From JAHOYW01 sp963664605 (lineage in GTDB: Bacteria > Verrucomicrobiota > Lentisphaeria > Victivallales > Victivallaceae): 64,000 nucleotides of DNA. A program made the position numbers and the translations under genes. This document shows, one piece after another, positions 17,489 to 27,177 of the stretch; the first letter of the stretch is position 1, and each line of letters begins with the position of its first letter. Below the pieces are notes generated by a model. That model made no database searches, was not told where the DNA came from, and was given only the letters and a program-made list of their open reading frames with translations. The stretch is taken from assembly GCA_963664605.1 (NCBI GenBank), contig OY761536.1:3658001-3722000 (forward strand). The letters are read 5' to 3'.

Positions 17489-17623
17489 ATTAAAATTCAG
17501 TTTCATATATTATAATAGTCTAACGCCATTAATGCACTAATATTGCATCGTAAAATAAAAATAAATGGTTTTTTATTATAAGCGCCAGAAAGCGCCATGC
17601 CTTTATTCCCTGACTTTTAAATA

Positions 17624-18559
17624 TTACAGAAGACCTGTATCCGTACACCATTGGAGGGATTCGATCAGCCCTTCCTGTGTCGTGCGCGTCGGAGCATAAC
17701 CGAAAGTTTTTTCAGCTTTGCCGATATCCAGGCACATATGCTGAAGGAGAAACTCCATCCGGAACTTCATGGTTACTTCCGGATAAATATCCTTTAGATT
17801 TTCAGCCGGGCAATGTTTTATTTCCGACTTACTTCCGAGAAAATCCATAGCGGTCTGCAGATACTGCCCCAGAGTAATAGCACGTTTACAGGAAATGATA
17901 AATATTTCTCCTTTCACCGCTTCAGGATAGTCTATGGCTTTGACAAAAGCACTGGCGAGATCCCAGTTGTAACCTGATTGCACCATAATATGTTCACAGG
18001 GAGCGATAGTAATTGTCTCATGGTTTTTAAGTTTGCGGTAAAACTCAATATCACGTGCTCCCCAAAGTTCCAGCGGTACACGCCCCTGCCCGATTATGTT
18101 AGTCGGACGAAAAATACTTGCGGGGAATTTTTCTTTTTCCCATAATTCCAATATGCGCGCGTCACGAACACATTGCCGGTAAAAGTTAACCGGAGTTTCC
18201 TCGCGCCACGGATGCTTTTCGTCAGCTGGAAAATACTGCAGCGGCACAAAAGTGCCAGTCGAACTGCAAAAGAAAAAATTTTGTACCTGCTTTAGATATT
18301 TCGCGTAAAGTTCAACATTGTTAATATTGGGCACGGAATCAATCACAACATCGATATCCAGCTTTGCCAGTACATCCCGGACAAAAGATTCATCACCCTT
18401 ATCTCCAGCAATCATTTCTACACCATTTGAATCAACCTGCGCGCGACGGTTCACACCGCGGCTCACGCCTTTCACCTGATGTCCGGCTTTAACTGCTAAA
18501 TTAGCTATTCTGCCGCCGATCTCGCCAGTAGCTCCTAAAACTAATACTTTCTTAGCCAT
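17624..18559 (-). CDS. NAD(P)-dependent epimerase/dehydratase (extended SDR)
   Basis: 311 residues. The N-terminal Rossmann motif is KVLVLGATGEIGGRIANLA. NFFFCSSTGTFVPL supplies the Ser region, but the usual YxxxK is seen only as a weak FYRQC near VNFYRQCVRDARILE, so the active site may be atypical. The substrate domain continues with FRPTNIIGQGR. The frame can be extended by three codons from a GTG, but AAGGTG precedes the ATG at 18559. It stands alone between the polysaccharide operon and the GntR-type regulator. A nucleotide-sugar role is plausible but not shown. Confidence 0.75.
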   Translation of the reverse strand: MAKKVLVLGATGEIGGRIANLAVKAGHQVKGVSRGVNRRAQVDSNGVEMIAGDKGDESFVRDVLAKLDIDVVIDSVPNINNVELYAKYLKQVQNFFFCSSTGTFVPLQYFPADEKHPWREETPVNFYRQCVRDARILELWEKEKFPASIFRPTNIIGQGRVPLELWGARDIEFYRKLKNHETITIAPCEHIMVQSGYNWDLASAFVKAIDYPEAVKGEIFIISCKRAITLGQYLQTAMDFLGSKSEIKHCPAENLKDIYPEVTMKFRMEFLLQHMCLDIGKAEKTFGYAPTRTTQEGLIESLQWCTDTGLL

Positions 18560-18644
18560 AATTCGCACCTTTTTTATATTTATTTAAAATGGAACACGAT
18601 CATTCCTGTTGTAAATACTCTCAAACTTAGTAAAGTGAGCTATA

Positions 18645-19775
18645 TTATTCAGCATAAAAACTGAATTGCTTTGTTTGCTGATTCGAATTGTTTAAGACGC
18701 AATCCGGATTAACATTTTCTCCTGCCCCGGATTTTAGCGATTCACGGACAAATATTTGTGATTTAAATTCATTATTGAATTCTAACAGCTTATCTTTCTG
18801 CAGTAATTCAATAATTTCATGTCCCATTTTGAAAAACGGCACTGCCGCCGCGCTAACAGGTGGATTCAGCCTGCTCAGGCTTTGATTGTCACCAAAACTT
18901 ATTATTGCTATATCATCGGGAACTTTCTGACCGGAACTTTGCAGGATAAGCAAAGTCTGACGAACCAATGCCGGTGAAGACAAAAGCAAAATATCGAAGT
19001 TCTTTGATGCTCCCTGCACCGCATTAAAGAAATCATCAGTATTTCCTGAATAAATCGCCTGTCCGGGATAAAATTTCATTCCCGCTTCATACAATCCCGC
19101 CTTGAAACCGGTATTAAGCGGATGGTCCTGAAAATACGCGTCAAAAACATAGCCAATTCGCTTAAAACCATCTGATGCAAGTTTTTTAACCGTATCAGAC
19201 ATTTCTTTGTGAACACAAAAACGTAGTATAGTCCAGTTAGAAAAAAACTTCGGATAGCAATTTTCCGCCGCGGCGTGGAAATCACAAAAAATTACTTTAC
19301 ATCCGCGTTTACGCAAAAAAGAAAAAATTTCCTTGAACCAGAAACCGCCGACAACAACCGTAGTTTCCGAATTAAAATCATCCAGCTCATCCCAGTCTAT
19401 TTTCTGCGGATTATTTACCCTTGATACCGGTACTGTTTGAATCCGTATATCGCTGAGTTTGGATTTTTCCAGCATCCCGGCCAAAAGCAAACGCAAATCA
19501 TAGGTACAGTCAAGAAGGAAATAATCAGGACAGGGAAGCAAAAAACGGATTGCCTGTTTGGGCGTATGAGGAGTTTTAACATAAGTTCCACTGCCTTTCA
19601 CCCGATATAAAAACCCTTCATTGACCAGTTGATTATTAATCTTGTTGGCTGTCATACGGGAAATATTAAATTCCGCACATAAGGAAGACTCCGACAGAAA
19701 ACGGTCGTCCGATTTAAGTCCGCCAATCCTGGTTCTAAGCTCTTTTAAAATCTGTTTACTGCTCAACTTCATCAT
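18645..19775 (-). CDS. GntR/LacI-hybrid transcriptional regulator (AraR-type)
   Basis: 376 residues. The N-terminal 70 residues form a GntR winged helix (LSSKQILKELRTRIGGLKSDDRFLSESSLCAEFNISRMTANKINNQLVNEGFLYRVKGSGTYV). The rest is a periplasmic-binding-protein-like sugar domain (about 85-340; FDILLLSSPALV, VPDDIAIISFGDN, LNPPVSAAAVPFFKMG). This is the plan of B. subtilis AraR. The frame opens upstream with TTG, but AAGGG precedes tandem ATGs at 19775 and 19772, one of which is the start. A 10-bp palindrome TGTATATACA lies 17 bases upstream and may be its own operator. Its target could be the divergent GltS gene or the epimerase gene. Confidence 0.85.
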   Translation of the reverse strand: MMKLSSKQILKELRTRIGGLKSDDRFLSESSLCAEFNISRMTANKINNQLVNEGFLYRVKGSGTYVKTPHTPKQAIRFLLPCPDYFLLDCTYDLRLLLAGMLEKSKLSDIRIQTVPVSRVNNPQKIDWDELDDFNSETTVVVGGFWFKEIFSFLRKRGCKVIFCDFHAAAENCYPKFFSNWTILRFCVHKEMSDTVKKLASDGFKRIGYVFDAYFQDHPLNTGFKAGLYEAGMKFYPGQAIYSGNTDDFFNAVQGASKNFDILLLSSPALVRQTLLILQSSGQKVPDDIAIISFGDNQSLSRLNPPVSAAAVPFFKMGHEIIELLQKDKLLEFNNEFKSQIFVRESLKSGAGENVNPDCVLNNSNQQTKQFSFYAE

Positions 19776-19791
19776 TAATGCCCTTGAAATC

Positions 19792-19801
19792 TGTATATAC
19801 A
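19792..19801. promoter_or_regulatory. Candidate AraR-like operator in front of the GntR/LacI regulator
   Basis: TGTATATACA is a perfect 10-bp palindrome just upstream of the Shine-Dalgarno of the regulator gene. AraR boxes of B. subtilis (TTGTA..TACAA) have a similar core, so autoregulation is plausible. Confidence 0.35.
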
Positions 19802-19802
19802 A

Positions 19803-20072
19803 CTTAGCGGGGAAAAGTTTATTTTCAAGGTCTTATTTATAAAAAAATATAATAATTCCTGAATCAGTGAAAAAATAAATGCGGCGCAGATGCGAAGCAG
19901 TAAGACGAAGCTGTATTAACATACTGCAAATCGTTGTTAACTAAACAGATGTATCGCAATGAATTTTCCAAAAGAGTAAATTGTTATAGAATTCATCATG
20001 TCTTCAGGCAATTGACATCACTTGAGTTTGTGTTATTGTATAAAATACTGAATTAACCAAGGATAGTTATTT
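19803..20072. other. Intergenic region between the GntR/LacI regulator and gltS
   Basis: About 270 AT-rich bases between divergent genes. TTGACA at 20012-20017 and TATAAA at 20039-20044 occur, but the 21-base gap is too long for a normal sigma-70 promoter. No structured RNA or small gene was seen. Confidence 0.5.
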
Positions 20073-21449
20073 ATGAATATTGTTATATCGTTTTGCGGGC
20101 TGTGCCTCCTGCTTCTTACCGGAAAATTGCTGCGCGTAAAAATAAAACTTCTGCAGAAACTTTATCTGCCCTCTTCTGTAATTGCCGGTATACTCGGATT
20201 AATTATTTTAACTGCATTCAAAGGCGGTATTCCAACCGAATATACTGCCGGATGGTCAAAACTGCCCGGTTTCTTAATAAATATTGTCTTCGCCGGACTT
20301 TTCCTCGGCGTTCAGATTCCCGGACTAAAAAAAGTCTGGAACATTGCCGGGCCGCAGTTGTGTTATGGCCAGATTGTCGCCTGGGGACAGTATTTAGTCG
20401 GAATCGGACTGGTCATTCTAGTCCTTGGCCCCTTAATGGGAATACCAGATCAATTCGGCGTAATAATCCCGGTCGGCTTCGAAGGCGGACATGGAACCGC
20501 AGGCGGACTCGCCGGAGTATTTACCAATCTTGGCTGGAGTGAAGGTTCAGATCTCGGGCTGGCTTCCGCAACCGCGGGTATGGTTGCCGGTATCGTCATC
20601 GGTATGTGGCTGATTAACTGGGCTGTAGCCAAAGGTTATGTCTCAAATATTCGCTCTTTTGATAAACAATCTAAAGAGGAACGCAGCGGCATTTATCCGG
20701 CAGAAAAGCAACCCTCCGCCGGACGTCAGACCGTTGCATCTGATTCTATTGATTCACTGGCGCTTCATATAGCATTAATAGGCATAGCGGTACTTTTCGG
20801 CTATTTGATGAAACTCGGCTTCAAGGAATTGAACTATTATATGCCGAAAAGCTTACAGGAACTCCAGATATTAGATAGTTTCCCGCTTTTTCCTTTGTGC
20901 ATGATCGGTGGTTTGCTATTGCAGTTTATTCTTAACAAAATTAAAATCGGACATATTGTCAGCCACGGGCAAATGTCCCGTATCGCCGGAACCGCTCTTG
21001 ACTTTCTCGTCGTTGCCGCTATTGCCTCAATACGCATTGAAACAATAACTGAAAATTTGGTTCCTTTTATTTCCCTGATATTAGTCGGCATCATCTGGAA
21101 CGTGTTCTGCGTACTCTGGCTGGCAAAACGCCTGCTGCCGAAAGACAGTTGGTTTGAACAAAGCATCGCTGAAATGGGTCAGTCAATGGGAGTAACCGCA
21201 ACGGGATTGCTTCTCCTGCGCACCGTCGATCCGGATGATAAAACCATTGCTCCCGCAGCATTCGGTTATAAACAATTACTGCACGAACCTTTTATGGGCG
21301 GCGGTCTTTGGACTTCACTTGCGGTCCCGCTGGTAATAAACAGCGGCGGCTCAGTAGTATTATTCATCAGTATAGGGGCTATAGCCTTCTGGCTGATATT
21401 CTGGAAATTATTCCTCAGCAAAGGCAGAAAATTCTTAAGGTCAAACTAA
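20073..21449 (+). CDS. gltS: Sodium/glutamate symporter GltS
   Basis: 458-residue inner-membrane carrier, ESS family, that imports glutamate with sodium. About ten to twelve hydrophobic segments are visible in two inverted halves. Signature segments are PVGFEGGHGTAGGLAGVFTNLGW and, in the second half, MGQSMGVTATGLLLLRTVDP. The length is close to the family norm (about 400) plus a longer cytoplasmic linker near residues 195-230 (KQSKEERSGIYPAEKQPSAGRQ). AAGGATAG precedes the ATG. It diverges from the GntR/LacI regulator and converges on the SDR gene. Actual substrate may be another dicarboxylate. Confidence 0.9.
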   Translation: MNIVISFCGLCLLLLTGKLLRVKIKLLQKLYLPSSVIAGILGLIILTAFKGGIPTEYTAGWSKLPGFLINIVFAGLFLGVQIPGLKKVWNIAGPQLCYGQIVAWGQYLVGIGLVILVLGPLMGIPDQFGVIIPVGFEGGHGTAGGLAGVFTNLGWSEGSDLGLASATAGMVAGIVIGMWLINWAVAKGYVSNIRSFDKQSKEERSGIYPAEKQPSAGRQTVASDSIDSLALHIALIGIAVLFGYLMKLGFKELNYYMPKSLQELQILDSFPLFPLCMIGGLLLQFILNKIKIGHIVSHGQMSRIAGTALDFLVVAAIASIRIETITENLVPFISLILVGIIWNVFCVLWLAKRLLPKDSWFEQSIAEMGQSMGVTATGLLLLRTVDPDDKTIAPAAFGYKQLLHEPFMGGGLWTSLAVPLVINSGGSVVLFISIGAIAFWLIFWKLFLSKGRKFLRSN

Positions 21450-21478
21450 AAAAACAGGCACACTAATGCGTACCTGTT
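21448..21478 (-). terminator. Probable terminator of the SDR/CstA unit
   Basis: AACAGG (21453-21458) pairs with CCTGTT (21473-21478). On the minus strand the hairpin is followed by a T run (complement of 21448-21454). It lies between the convergent gltS and SDR genes. The stem is short, so it is a moderate candidate. Confidence 0.45.
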
Positions 21479-21511
21479 AATTCGTAATCTGTAACTTCTA
21501 ATTCTTAATTG

Positions 21512-23023
21512 CTAATTCAGCATCACCTGTCCGCCGGTGACGGGGATTGCCTGTCCGGTTTCGTACTGTTGTTCAACTGTGTACATGATTGCCTTGGCAA
21601 CGTCGGCGGGGAAACATCCGCGGTTCATAGGGATTTTGCTTTCGTAGAATTTCTTAACATCCTCAACTGTATTGGCTCCAGGAACTTTTTTACTTTCGAG
21701 ATATTGAACAAAAAGTCCTTTTTTCGGATCGCTCCACAATGGACCGTCGAAAAAATTACCCGGGCATACACTATTTACTTTAATATGGTCATCAACCAGT
21801 TCAAGTGCGAAACTCTGAGTCAAGCCGATCGTACCAAATTTACTTCCAGCATAAGCGCCGTTGCGGTTACTGCCGACCAGCCCGCTCTTTGAATTGACTT
21901 GAACTATGTCCGTCCAGCCATTGCCGTTTTTATTTTGAACAGCCATTACCTGTGCTGCATATTTAGCGCAGAGGAAATATCCGCTGTAGTTAATATCGGT
22001 AACAAAATCCCAGTCTTTCTTAGTTAAAGTCTTAACTGAACCGGCACGCAGAACGCCCGCATTAGCAACCAGCAAATCAAGTCCCCCGGTTTTCAGGACA
22101 AGGTCACGAAACATCTTTTCAACAGATTCCTCTGATGAAATATTCACTTCAAGAGCAAAAGCCTTATTAGGGCCGAATTCTTTACAAAGTTTTTCCGCGG
22201 CTTTAGTCGCGCCGTCAAGGTTCATATCGGCAACAGCCACGACTGCGTCTTCAGCAGCAAGTTCCTGAGCAATCCCAAAACCGAATCCTTGAGCCCCGCC
22301 GGTCACAACTGCGACTTTTCCATAAAGCCTGCCCTTTCTGCTAATACATTCTGTGAATTCCGAGCTCAAATAGTTAATTCCGCCGCAGGCCGCACTCAAC
22401 TGCTCGACTAAAGCTTCAAGCTGAGTAGTTTCCGCAAGCTTAACGGCACCGGCATAATCAGGAGCGGCGCAGAATACAGCTTTGCCGTCCACTGCCAAAA
22501 CCTGAGTTTTGCATTTTGTACATTTTTCAGGACGCTTCAAACGGGACGTAGCGCTATCCGCGAATACTGATCCGCCAGCAATCTTGAAAGGAGGAAGGCT
22601 GACTACAGTCTGTACTTTACCGTCAGATAAAAGCGTCCGCAATCCAGGAGCGGTTTTATAAATATAATCGTCATCTTTTTTACCGGTAATTAATTCTGTT
22701 TTGACACCTTTCTTAGAATAAAACTTTTTCAGAATAGAAATAATTTTTTTCTCAATCGCTTCATTTTCCTTTTCAGTATCCCCAGCAATGATCACCCCGT
22801 TATTTTTACAGAATATCATTTTCGGAGAAGATTTCTTTGCCTGCTTATAAGCCGCTATTTCCTGAATGAAATTTTCAGATTCCATCCACAGGGCTTCCGG
22901 GAAAAGTTCTTTGCAGACCGCCTCCCCGTTTTTACTACATGACAGGCCATTGACCAAAGCGCTCTGGTTATGAACAGGATGCTCATAACAATGAGCTAAT
23001 TTACTAATAAGATCTAAAGACAT
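21512..23023 (-). CDS. Two-domain SDR oxidoreductase with degenerate class II aldolase-like N-terminus
   Basis: 503 residues. The C-terminal 270 residues are a classical SDR: VAVVTGGAQGFGFGIAQEL, NAGVLRAGSV, VNSKSGLVG with Ser, YAGSKFG with Tyr and Lys, and PGNFFDGP. The first 200 residues recall the class II aldolase part of rhamnulose-phosphate aldolase/dehydrogenase fusions (MIFCKNNGVIIAGDTEKE resembles the end of that fold), but the His of the usual NHG zinc motif is Asn and other metal His are not seen, so aldolase activity is probably lost. The ATG at 23023 has GGAG 8 bases upstream; the frame opens two codons earlier with TTG. It follows cstA by 45 bases. A sugar-alcohol or deoxysugar dehydrogenase role fits the nearby fucI. 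Confidence 0.75.
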   Translation of the reverse strand: MSLDLISKLAHCYEHPVHNQSALVNGLSCSKNGEAVCKELFPEALWMESENFIQEIAAYKQAKKSSPKMIFCKNNGVIIAGDTEKENEAIEKKIISILKKFYSKKGVKTELITGKKDDDYIYKTAPGLRTLLSDGKVQTVVSLPPFKIAGGSVFADSATSRLKRPEKCTKCKTQVLAVDGKAVFCAAPDYAGAVKLAETTQLEALVEQLSAACGGINYLSSEFTECISRKGRLYGKVAVVTGGAQGFGFGIAQELAAEDAVVAVADMNLDGATKAAEKLCKEFGPNKAFALEVNISSEESVEKMFRDLVLKTGGLDLLVANAGVLRAGSVKTLTKKDWDFVTDINYSGYFLCAKYAAQVMAVQNKNGNGWTDIVQVNSKSGLVGSNRNGAYAGSKFGTIGLTQSFALELVDDHIKVNSVCPGNFFDGPLWSDPKKGLFVQYLESKKVPGANTVEDVKKFYESKIPMNRGCFPADVAKAIMYTVEQQYETGQAIPVTGGQVMLN

Positions 23024-23068
23024 TTTCAATGCTCCATTTTGTAGAGTTTTCAGCTCCAGTTAACACGC

Positions 23069-24826
23069 TTAATCGGCTTCAAACCCCTTTTCAGCCCCGT
23101 TCGCGCTATAAGCTTTCTTTAAGACAATCACACTTTCTATAATCATCCATATCTCAAATCCAATAATTATCAGGGAAATAACCAGCAGTAAAATATTGCG
23201 GGCTCCATTCCCGTAACCAGCGAATTCCATTACGTTATAATACATAGCCCAACCCGTCATGGCAATCATGAATACCATAGGGATTGCCGTATATAAAGTA
23301 TTCACTTTCTTGCGTGCCAGATAAACCGTAATTACCAGCAGCGCCAAGCCTCCGAGCAATTGGTTCATCGCCCCGAACAAAGGCCATAGTTTGAACGCGC
23401 CTTTGCCTGAACCTTCACAAAAAGCCAGAATAAAAGCACTGCCGACCGCAATACATGTAGCCGGATGTTTATGCGCGAATAGAGGCATCTTGCACATAGT
23501 CGCGGTTTCTGCAATAATATAGCGCTGAATGCGGGTTGCCGAATCCAAGGTCGTTGCCGCAAATGAAACTATAAATACGCCCATCAGAGTTTTACCAACT
23601 TCCAAAGGCAATCCGAATGAAGTCATCATATTGCTTGAACCGTTGATAAACGCTCCAAGTTTCGCGCCAAGCCCTTTCGCTGCCGCCCATGAGCCATAGT
23701 GGGTGGAAAAGGCATCAACGGAAGCATCCGTGCCATAGGCGATTCCCGCCCCGCAAGCAATAATAACAAATACCGCCAGCAGGCTTTCGATAAGCATCGA
23801 ACCGTAACCGATAAACAGCGAATCATGTTCGTTATGACATTGTTTGGAGGATGTACCCGAAGCCACCAGGGAATGAAATCCGGATATCGCTCCACAGGCG
23901 ACAAATACAAAAAGCATCGGAAGAACCGGAGGACTTCCTGCTACAGAAAAATTAGTTGCCGGAGCAGCCATTTGCGGATGCGCGACAATAATCCCGAGAG
24001 CCAGCAGCCCCATAGCAATAAAAAGTTGATATGAATTAATAAAATCCCGCGGCTGCAGCAAAGTTTTGACCGAGATTGTTGAAGCAATATAAACATAAAT
24101 AAGCAGCAGTATGACCCATATGGCTTCAGGACTGACAATCATTTTCCATTGTTCCTGCCCTTCAGATGCCATGGTTGCTACTTTGACTCCCGAGATTGTA
24201 ACCGGGTTATAAGCTCCGAAAATAATAGTCCCGTACATCAAGGCAACAGCTATTAAGCCAAGCATTGTAGGGTTCCAGTTTTTCCTGTAAATCAGTATTC
24301 CCAGAACTATGGCAATCGGAATCTGCAGCCAGACCGGCCAGACGGATTCAGGGAACATTTTAAAACATACTCCAATAATCACCGCGAATATCGCTACAAC
24401 TATCAGCAGAGATAGAAAAATAATCATTAAAAAGAGAAGCTTAACACGTTTGCTGATCAGATCTCCGGCAATATCACCAATCGAACGCCCCTGGTTGCGC
24501 AATGAGATAATCAACGCTCCAAAGTCATGCACGGCTCCCATAAAGATTGAGCCTACCACCACCCAGATCAAAGCCGGAAGCCATCCCCAGATAACCGCCA
24601 GGGCCGGCCCTACGATCGGACCGGTTCCGGCAATCGAAGCAAAATGGTGTCCGAACAAAACTTCTTTTCTGGAAGGTACAAAATCCACTCCGTCATGCAG
24701 TTCAACACTTGGACAGATATTGTCTTTTGTCAGTTTAAATATTTTATTACCAAGAAATCTGCCGTAAGTGTAATAAGCAATCACATACAACACCCCGGCT
24801 CCAGCGGCAATTATCAATGAATTCAT
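23069..24826 (-). CDS. cstA: Carbon starvation protein A family transporter
   Basis: 585-residue polytopic inner-membrane protein with about 16 hydrophobic segments. The CstA signature is clear near the N-terminus: DGVDFVPSRKEVLFGHHFASIAGTGPIVGPALAVIWGWLPA, and FHSLVASGTSSKQ further on. The family imports peptides or pyruvate in E. coli. At 585 residues it is the shorter, Pfam CstA plus C-terminal form, below the 701 of E. coli CstA. It lies between the DAACS-SBP fusion gene (71 bases upstream) and the SDR gene (45 bases downstream), all on the minus strand. Its substrate here is not known. Confidence 0.9.
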   Translation of the reverse strand: MNSLIIAAGAGVLYVIAYYTYGRFLGNKIFKLTKDNICPSVELHDGVDFVPSRKEVLFGHHFASIAGTGPIVGPALAVIWGWLPALIWVVVGSIFMGAVHDFGALIISLRNQGRSIGDIAGDLISKRVKLLFLMIIFLSLLIVVAIFAVIIGVCFKMFPESVWPVWLQIPIAIVLGILIYRKNWNPTMLGLIAVALMYGTIIFGAYNPVTISGVKVATMASEGQEQWKMIVSPEAIWVILLLIYVYIASTISVKTLLQPRDFINSYQLFIAMGLLALGIIVAHPQMAAPATNFSVAGSPPVLPMLFVFVACGAISGFHSLVASGTSSKQCHNEHDSLFIGYGSMLIESLLAVFVIIACGAGIAYGTDASVDAFSTHYGSWAAAKGLGAKLGAFINGSSNMMTSFGLPLEVGKTLMGVFIVSFAATTLDSATRIQRYIIAETATMCKMPLFAHKHPATCIAVGSAFILAFCEGSGKGAFKLWPLFGAMNQLLGGLALLVITVYLARKKVNTLYTAIPMVFMIAMTGWAMYYNVMEFAGYGNGARNILLLVISLIIIGFEIWMIIESVIVLKKAYSANGAEKGFEAD

Positions 24827-24897
24827 ATTGCGCTTTACCTTTATTTATTTTTTTATAGAATTTACCATAAATCAGGATTCATGCAAGCGCAAATCAA

Positions 24898-27066
24898 CTA
24901 TTTTACAAACTCATCCCATAAACACCAGCGTTTTTTCTTCTTGTGGATATTTTTACCCAGTATCCAGTACGAGTAAAGTCTATCCAAAACTCCATTGGTT
25001 TTCTTTAGATTGAGCCATGTATTCAGATACTTCCCAAATTTAAGATCGTCCTGGGAAATCACATATGCAAGATCCTCTTTTAGAATTCCAGGACGCGGAA
25101 TAACCACAGAAAAGGCAGGATGCAAGATACACCAGGCAAATCCTTCCTCCGCGGATATCAATAAAGCGTCCGCATGAACTTTATCATTCATAAAGTCAGC
25201 CTCTGTTTCAATATCGACAAATACCAGCCCCGGATAATGCCTTTTCATATGATCACGGTAAGAAAGCCCCGGCACACAGGCAACACGTAATTTCCCTTTC
25301 CGGCGAATGGCATCAGCCGACTGGAACTCATTCATTTTATAGTCCTTGACAACAAAAGCAAGATTAACTTTCATATAAGGCTGAGTAAAATCCAGATATT
25401 TCAGCCGTTCCAGGGTAATTGAAACCCCTGCCATAACAATATCAATAACCCCGTCATTTATCCCCCTGCCTATATTATTATATTCTATAGGTATAAATTC
25501 CAGAGTGCAGCCTAAGTCCTTTGCCAGCATATTTGCCATTTCTATATCATAGCCAACGAGCTCGCCACTGGAGTTAAAATAAGTAAAAGGTCGCGTAGCT
25601 GGAGCATATCCCACTCTCAAAACGCCGCGTTTTTTTATTAGTTCCAAACGATCTCCGCTCTGTCCGGATGACATTTTTTTTATTTGCTGCGGGGTCGGAT
25701 AACTTTTGAAAATTTTTGTTTTTACGATTTCATGCACCTGCATTTTTGACAAAATCTCCTTACCGCTGGAATCTTTGTTTATAGTAAAACTCAAGTAAGC
25801 CGCACATGCAAAGAGCGTAAGAATCGTAGTAACTAATATAATAGAAATATTCCTGATTATTTTCCGCAGATTTACTTTCAGGAAACCAGTCAGCCAGGCA
25901 GTAGACAAGATACAGAAAGCAATCAAATAGATCGAACTGCACAAAGCCCCTATCCGGTCAGTAACGACATTAAAGGCAACAAAGAATTCAATTATGTCAC
26001 TCGGAATATGGAAGTAATTGAGCAGGAACATCATTGCCGTAACCTCACTTCCGAAAAGTCCCAGTATTCCGGCGATTATCAATTCAGGGTATTTCCATAA
26101 ACTCAGTCCCATATCATAAAACCAGGCGGCAAAAGGAACAAAAAGCAGCAGCAGGATTCGTCCTCCCAGCGGGAAGTTGAAACTGATAGGAATTATAGTG
26201 TCAAGCATCACACGGCGCTCTTCCGTGTCAATATTTTTTTCCTCTATCAACCGCCGGACGCCGCGGGTTATTATAGGTATCAGGACGAATACGTTACCGG
26301 TGGCAAAAGCGGTCAGCATCGCATCCTTTGAAACATGCATGATGTCACGGTACGTAAAATCGGTAAAGGCGGAAACCATTAAAGGAATAATGCAAAAACT
26401 CACAAGAAAGATCGCGGCGCCGTAAACAACCAGATAAACCTGCATCCTTCCGACTTCATCCAAAGTTATGGTCCCGGTCAGGTTAGCCAGAAGAGCAAAG
26501 GTTCCTACAGGGGCAAGTTTCACTACCACATTATTAGCTTTCAGGAGAGCGGCGCAGCAAACCTGGAAATCATTCAGTATTATTTCTTTGTTCTTAACGC
26601 TCATTAGAGCGATACCGACAAAAATACAGAATATCGTTATTGCCGGAACAAGGCTGTTAGCCAGAGAATAGAACGGATTAGCGGGAATATAGAGCTCAAG
26701 ATAATTTATGTCTTTTGTTTTTTCCACAACGTTCTGGCTGAAAAATACGGCGGAGTTCCACTCAGGGAAACACAAGGGCATCAACAACAGATAGAAAGCC
26801 AGTACTCCCCAGAAAATCAGAGTCAACGACACGCCTTTGTATGCCATTTCTTTGGATTCGCTGATTCCCAGCCGCCCGATACCATAAAGTATTGAAAGAA
26901 CGACATAAGGCAAAATGCACATTTGCAGTAAAGCAATATACCCCTGCCCGACCAATGCCAGAGAACTACAGCGTTCACCAAATGTTATCCCGCATATGAT
27001 TCCAAGTATCATGGAGATGATAACAAGTTTTGCGAAAGTAAATCTGATCTTCCATATCTGAAACAT
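24898..27066 (-). CDS. DAACS (glutamate/dicarboxylate symporter) fused to an SBP_bac_3 solute-binding domain
   Basis: 722 residues. Residues about 10-420 are a sodium:dicarboxylate symporter: ten or so hydrophobic segments, LPYVVLSILYGIGRLG, LAPVGTFALLANLTGTIT, and an atypical HP2 region (FATGNVFVLIPIITRG, with no NTxxDGT motif). A last helix near 405-435 (ISIILVTTILTLFACAAYLSF) leads to about 290 residues of a periplasmic amino-acid-binding domain: GVLRVGYAPATRPFTYFNSSGELVGYDIEMANMLAKDLG, DIVMAGVSITLERLKYLDFTQPYM. The binding domain would stay tethered outside the membrane. The lost cation/substrate motifs suggest it may act as a sensor or atypical transporter. It diverges from fucI. Confidence 0.8.
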   Translation of the reverse strand: MFQIWKIRFTFAKLVIISMILGIICGITFGERCSSLALVGQGYIALLQMCILPYVVLSILYGIGRLGISESKEMAYKGVSLTLIFWGVLAFYLLLMPLCFPEWNSAVFFSQNVVEKTKDINYLELYIPANPFYSLANSLVPAITIFCIFVGIALMSVKNKEIILNDFQVCCAALLKANNVVVKLAPVGTFALLANLTGTITLDEVGRMQVYLVVYGAAIFLVSFCIIPLMVSAFTDFTYRDIMHVSKDAMLTAFATGNVFVLIPIITRGVRRLIEEKNIDTEERRVMLDTIIPISFNFPLGGRILLLLFVPFAAWFYDMGLSLWKYPELIIAGILGLFGSEVTAMMFLLNYFHIPSDIIEFFVAFNVVTDRIGALCSSIYLIAFCILSTAWLTGFLKVNLRKIIRNISIILVTTILTLFACAAYLSFTINKDSSGKEILSKMQVHEIVKTKIFKSYPTPQQIKKMSSGQSGDRLELIKKRGVLRVGYAPATRPFTYFNSSGELVGYDIEMANMLAKDLGCTLEFIPIEYNNIGRGINDGVIDIVMAGVSITLERLKYLDFTQPYMKVNLAFVVKDYKMNEFQSADAIRRKGKLRVACVPGLSYRDHMKRHYPGLVFVDIETEADFMNDKVHADALLISAEEGFAWCILHPAFSVVIPRPGILKEDLAYVISQDDLKFGKYLNTWLNLKKTNGVLDRLYSYWILGKNIHKKKKRWCLWDEFVK

Positions 27067-27177
27067 AAAAATATCCCCCTTCTATCAATAATGACATAAG
27101 CACATCGTTAAATTTAACCTGCACACGTAATTCTTGCAAATTAATTAGATTTTTTTTAACATCTTTGTTTTGAGCTG

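Noticed and set aside
20012..20044. Promoter for gltS from TTGACA and TATAAA
   Set aside because: The 21-base spacing is too long; no better pair was found.
20093..20542. 149-codon plus-strand frame in gltS
   Set aside because: Arg-rich out-of-frame shadow of the clear GltS protein.
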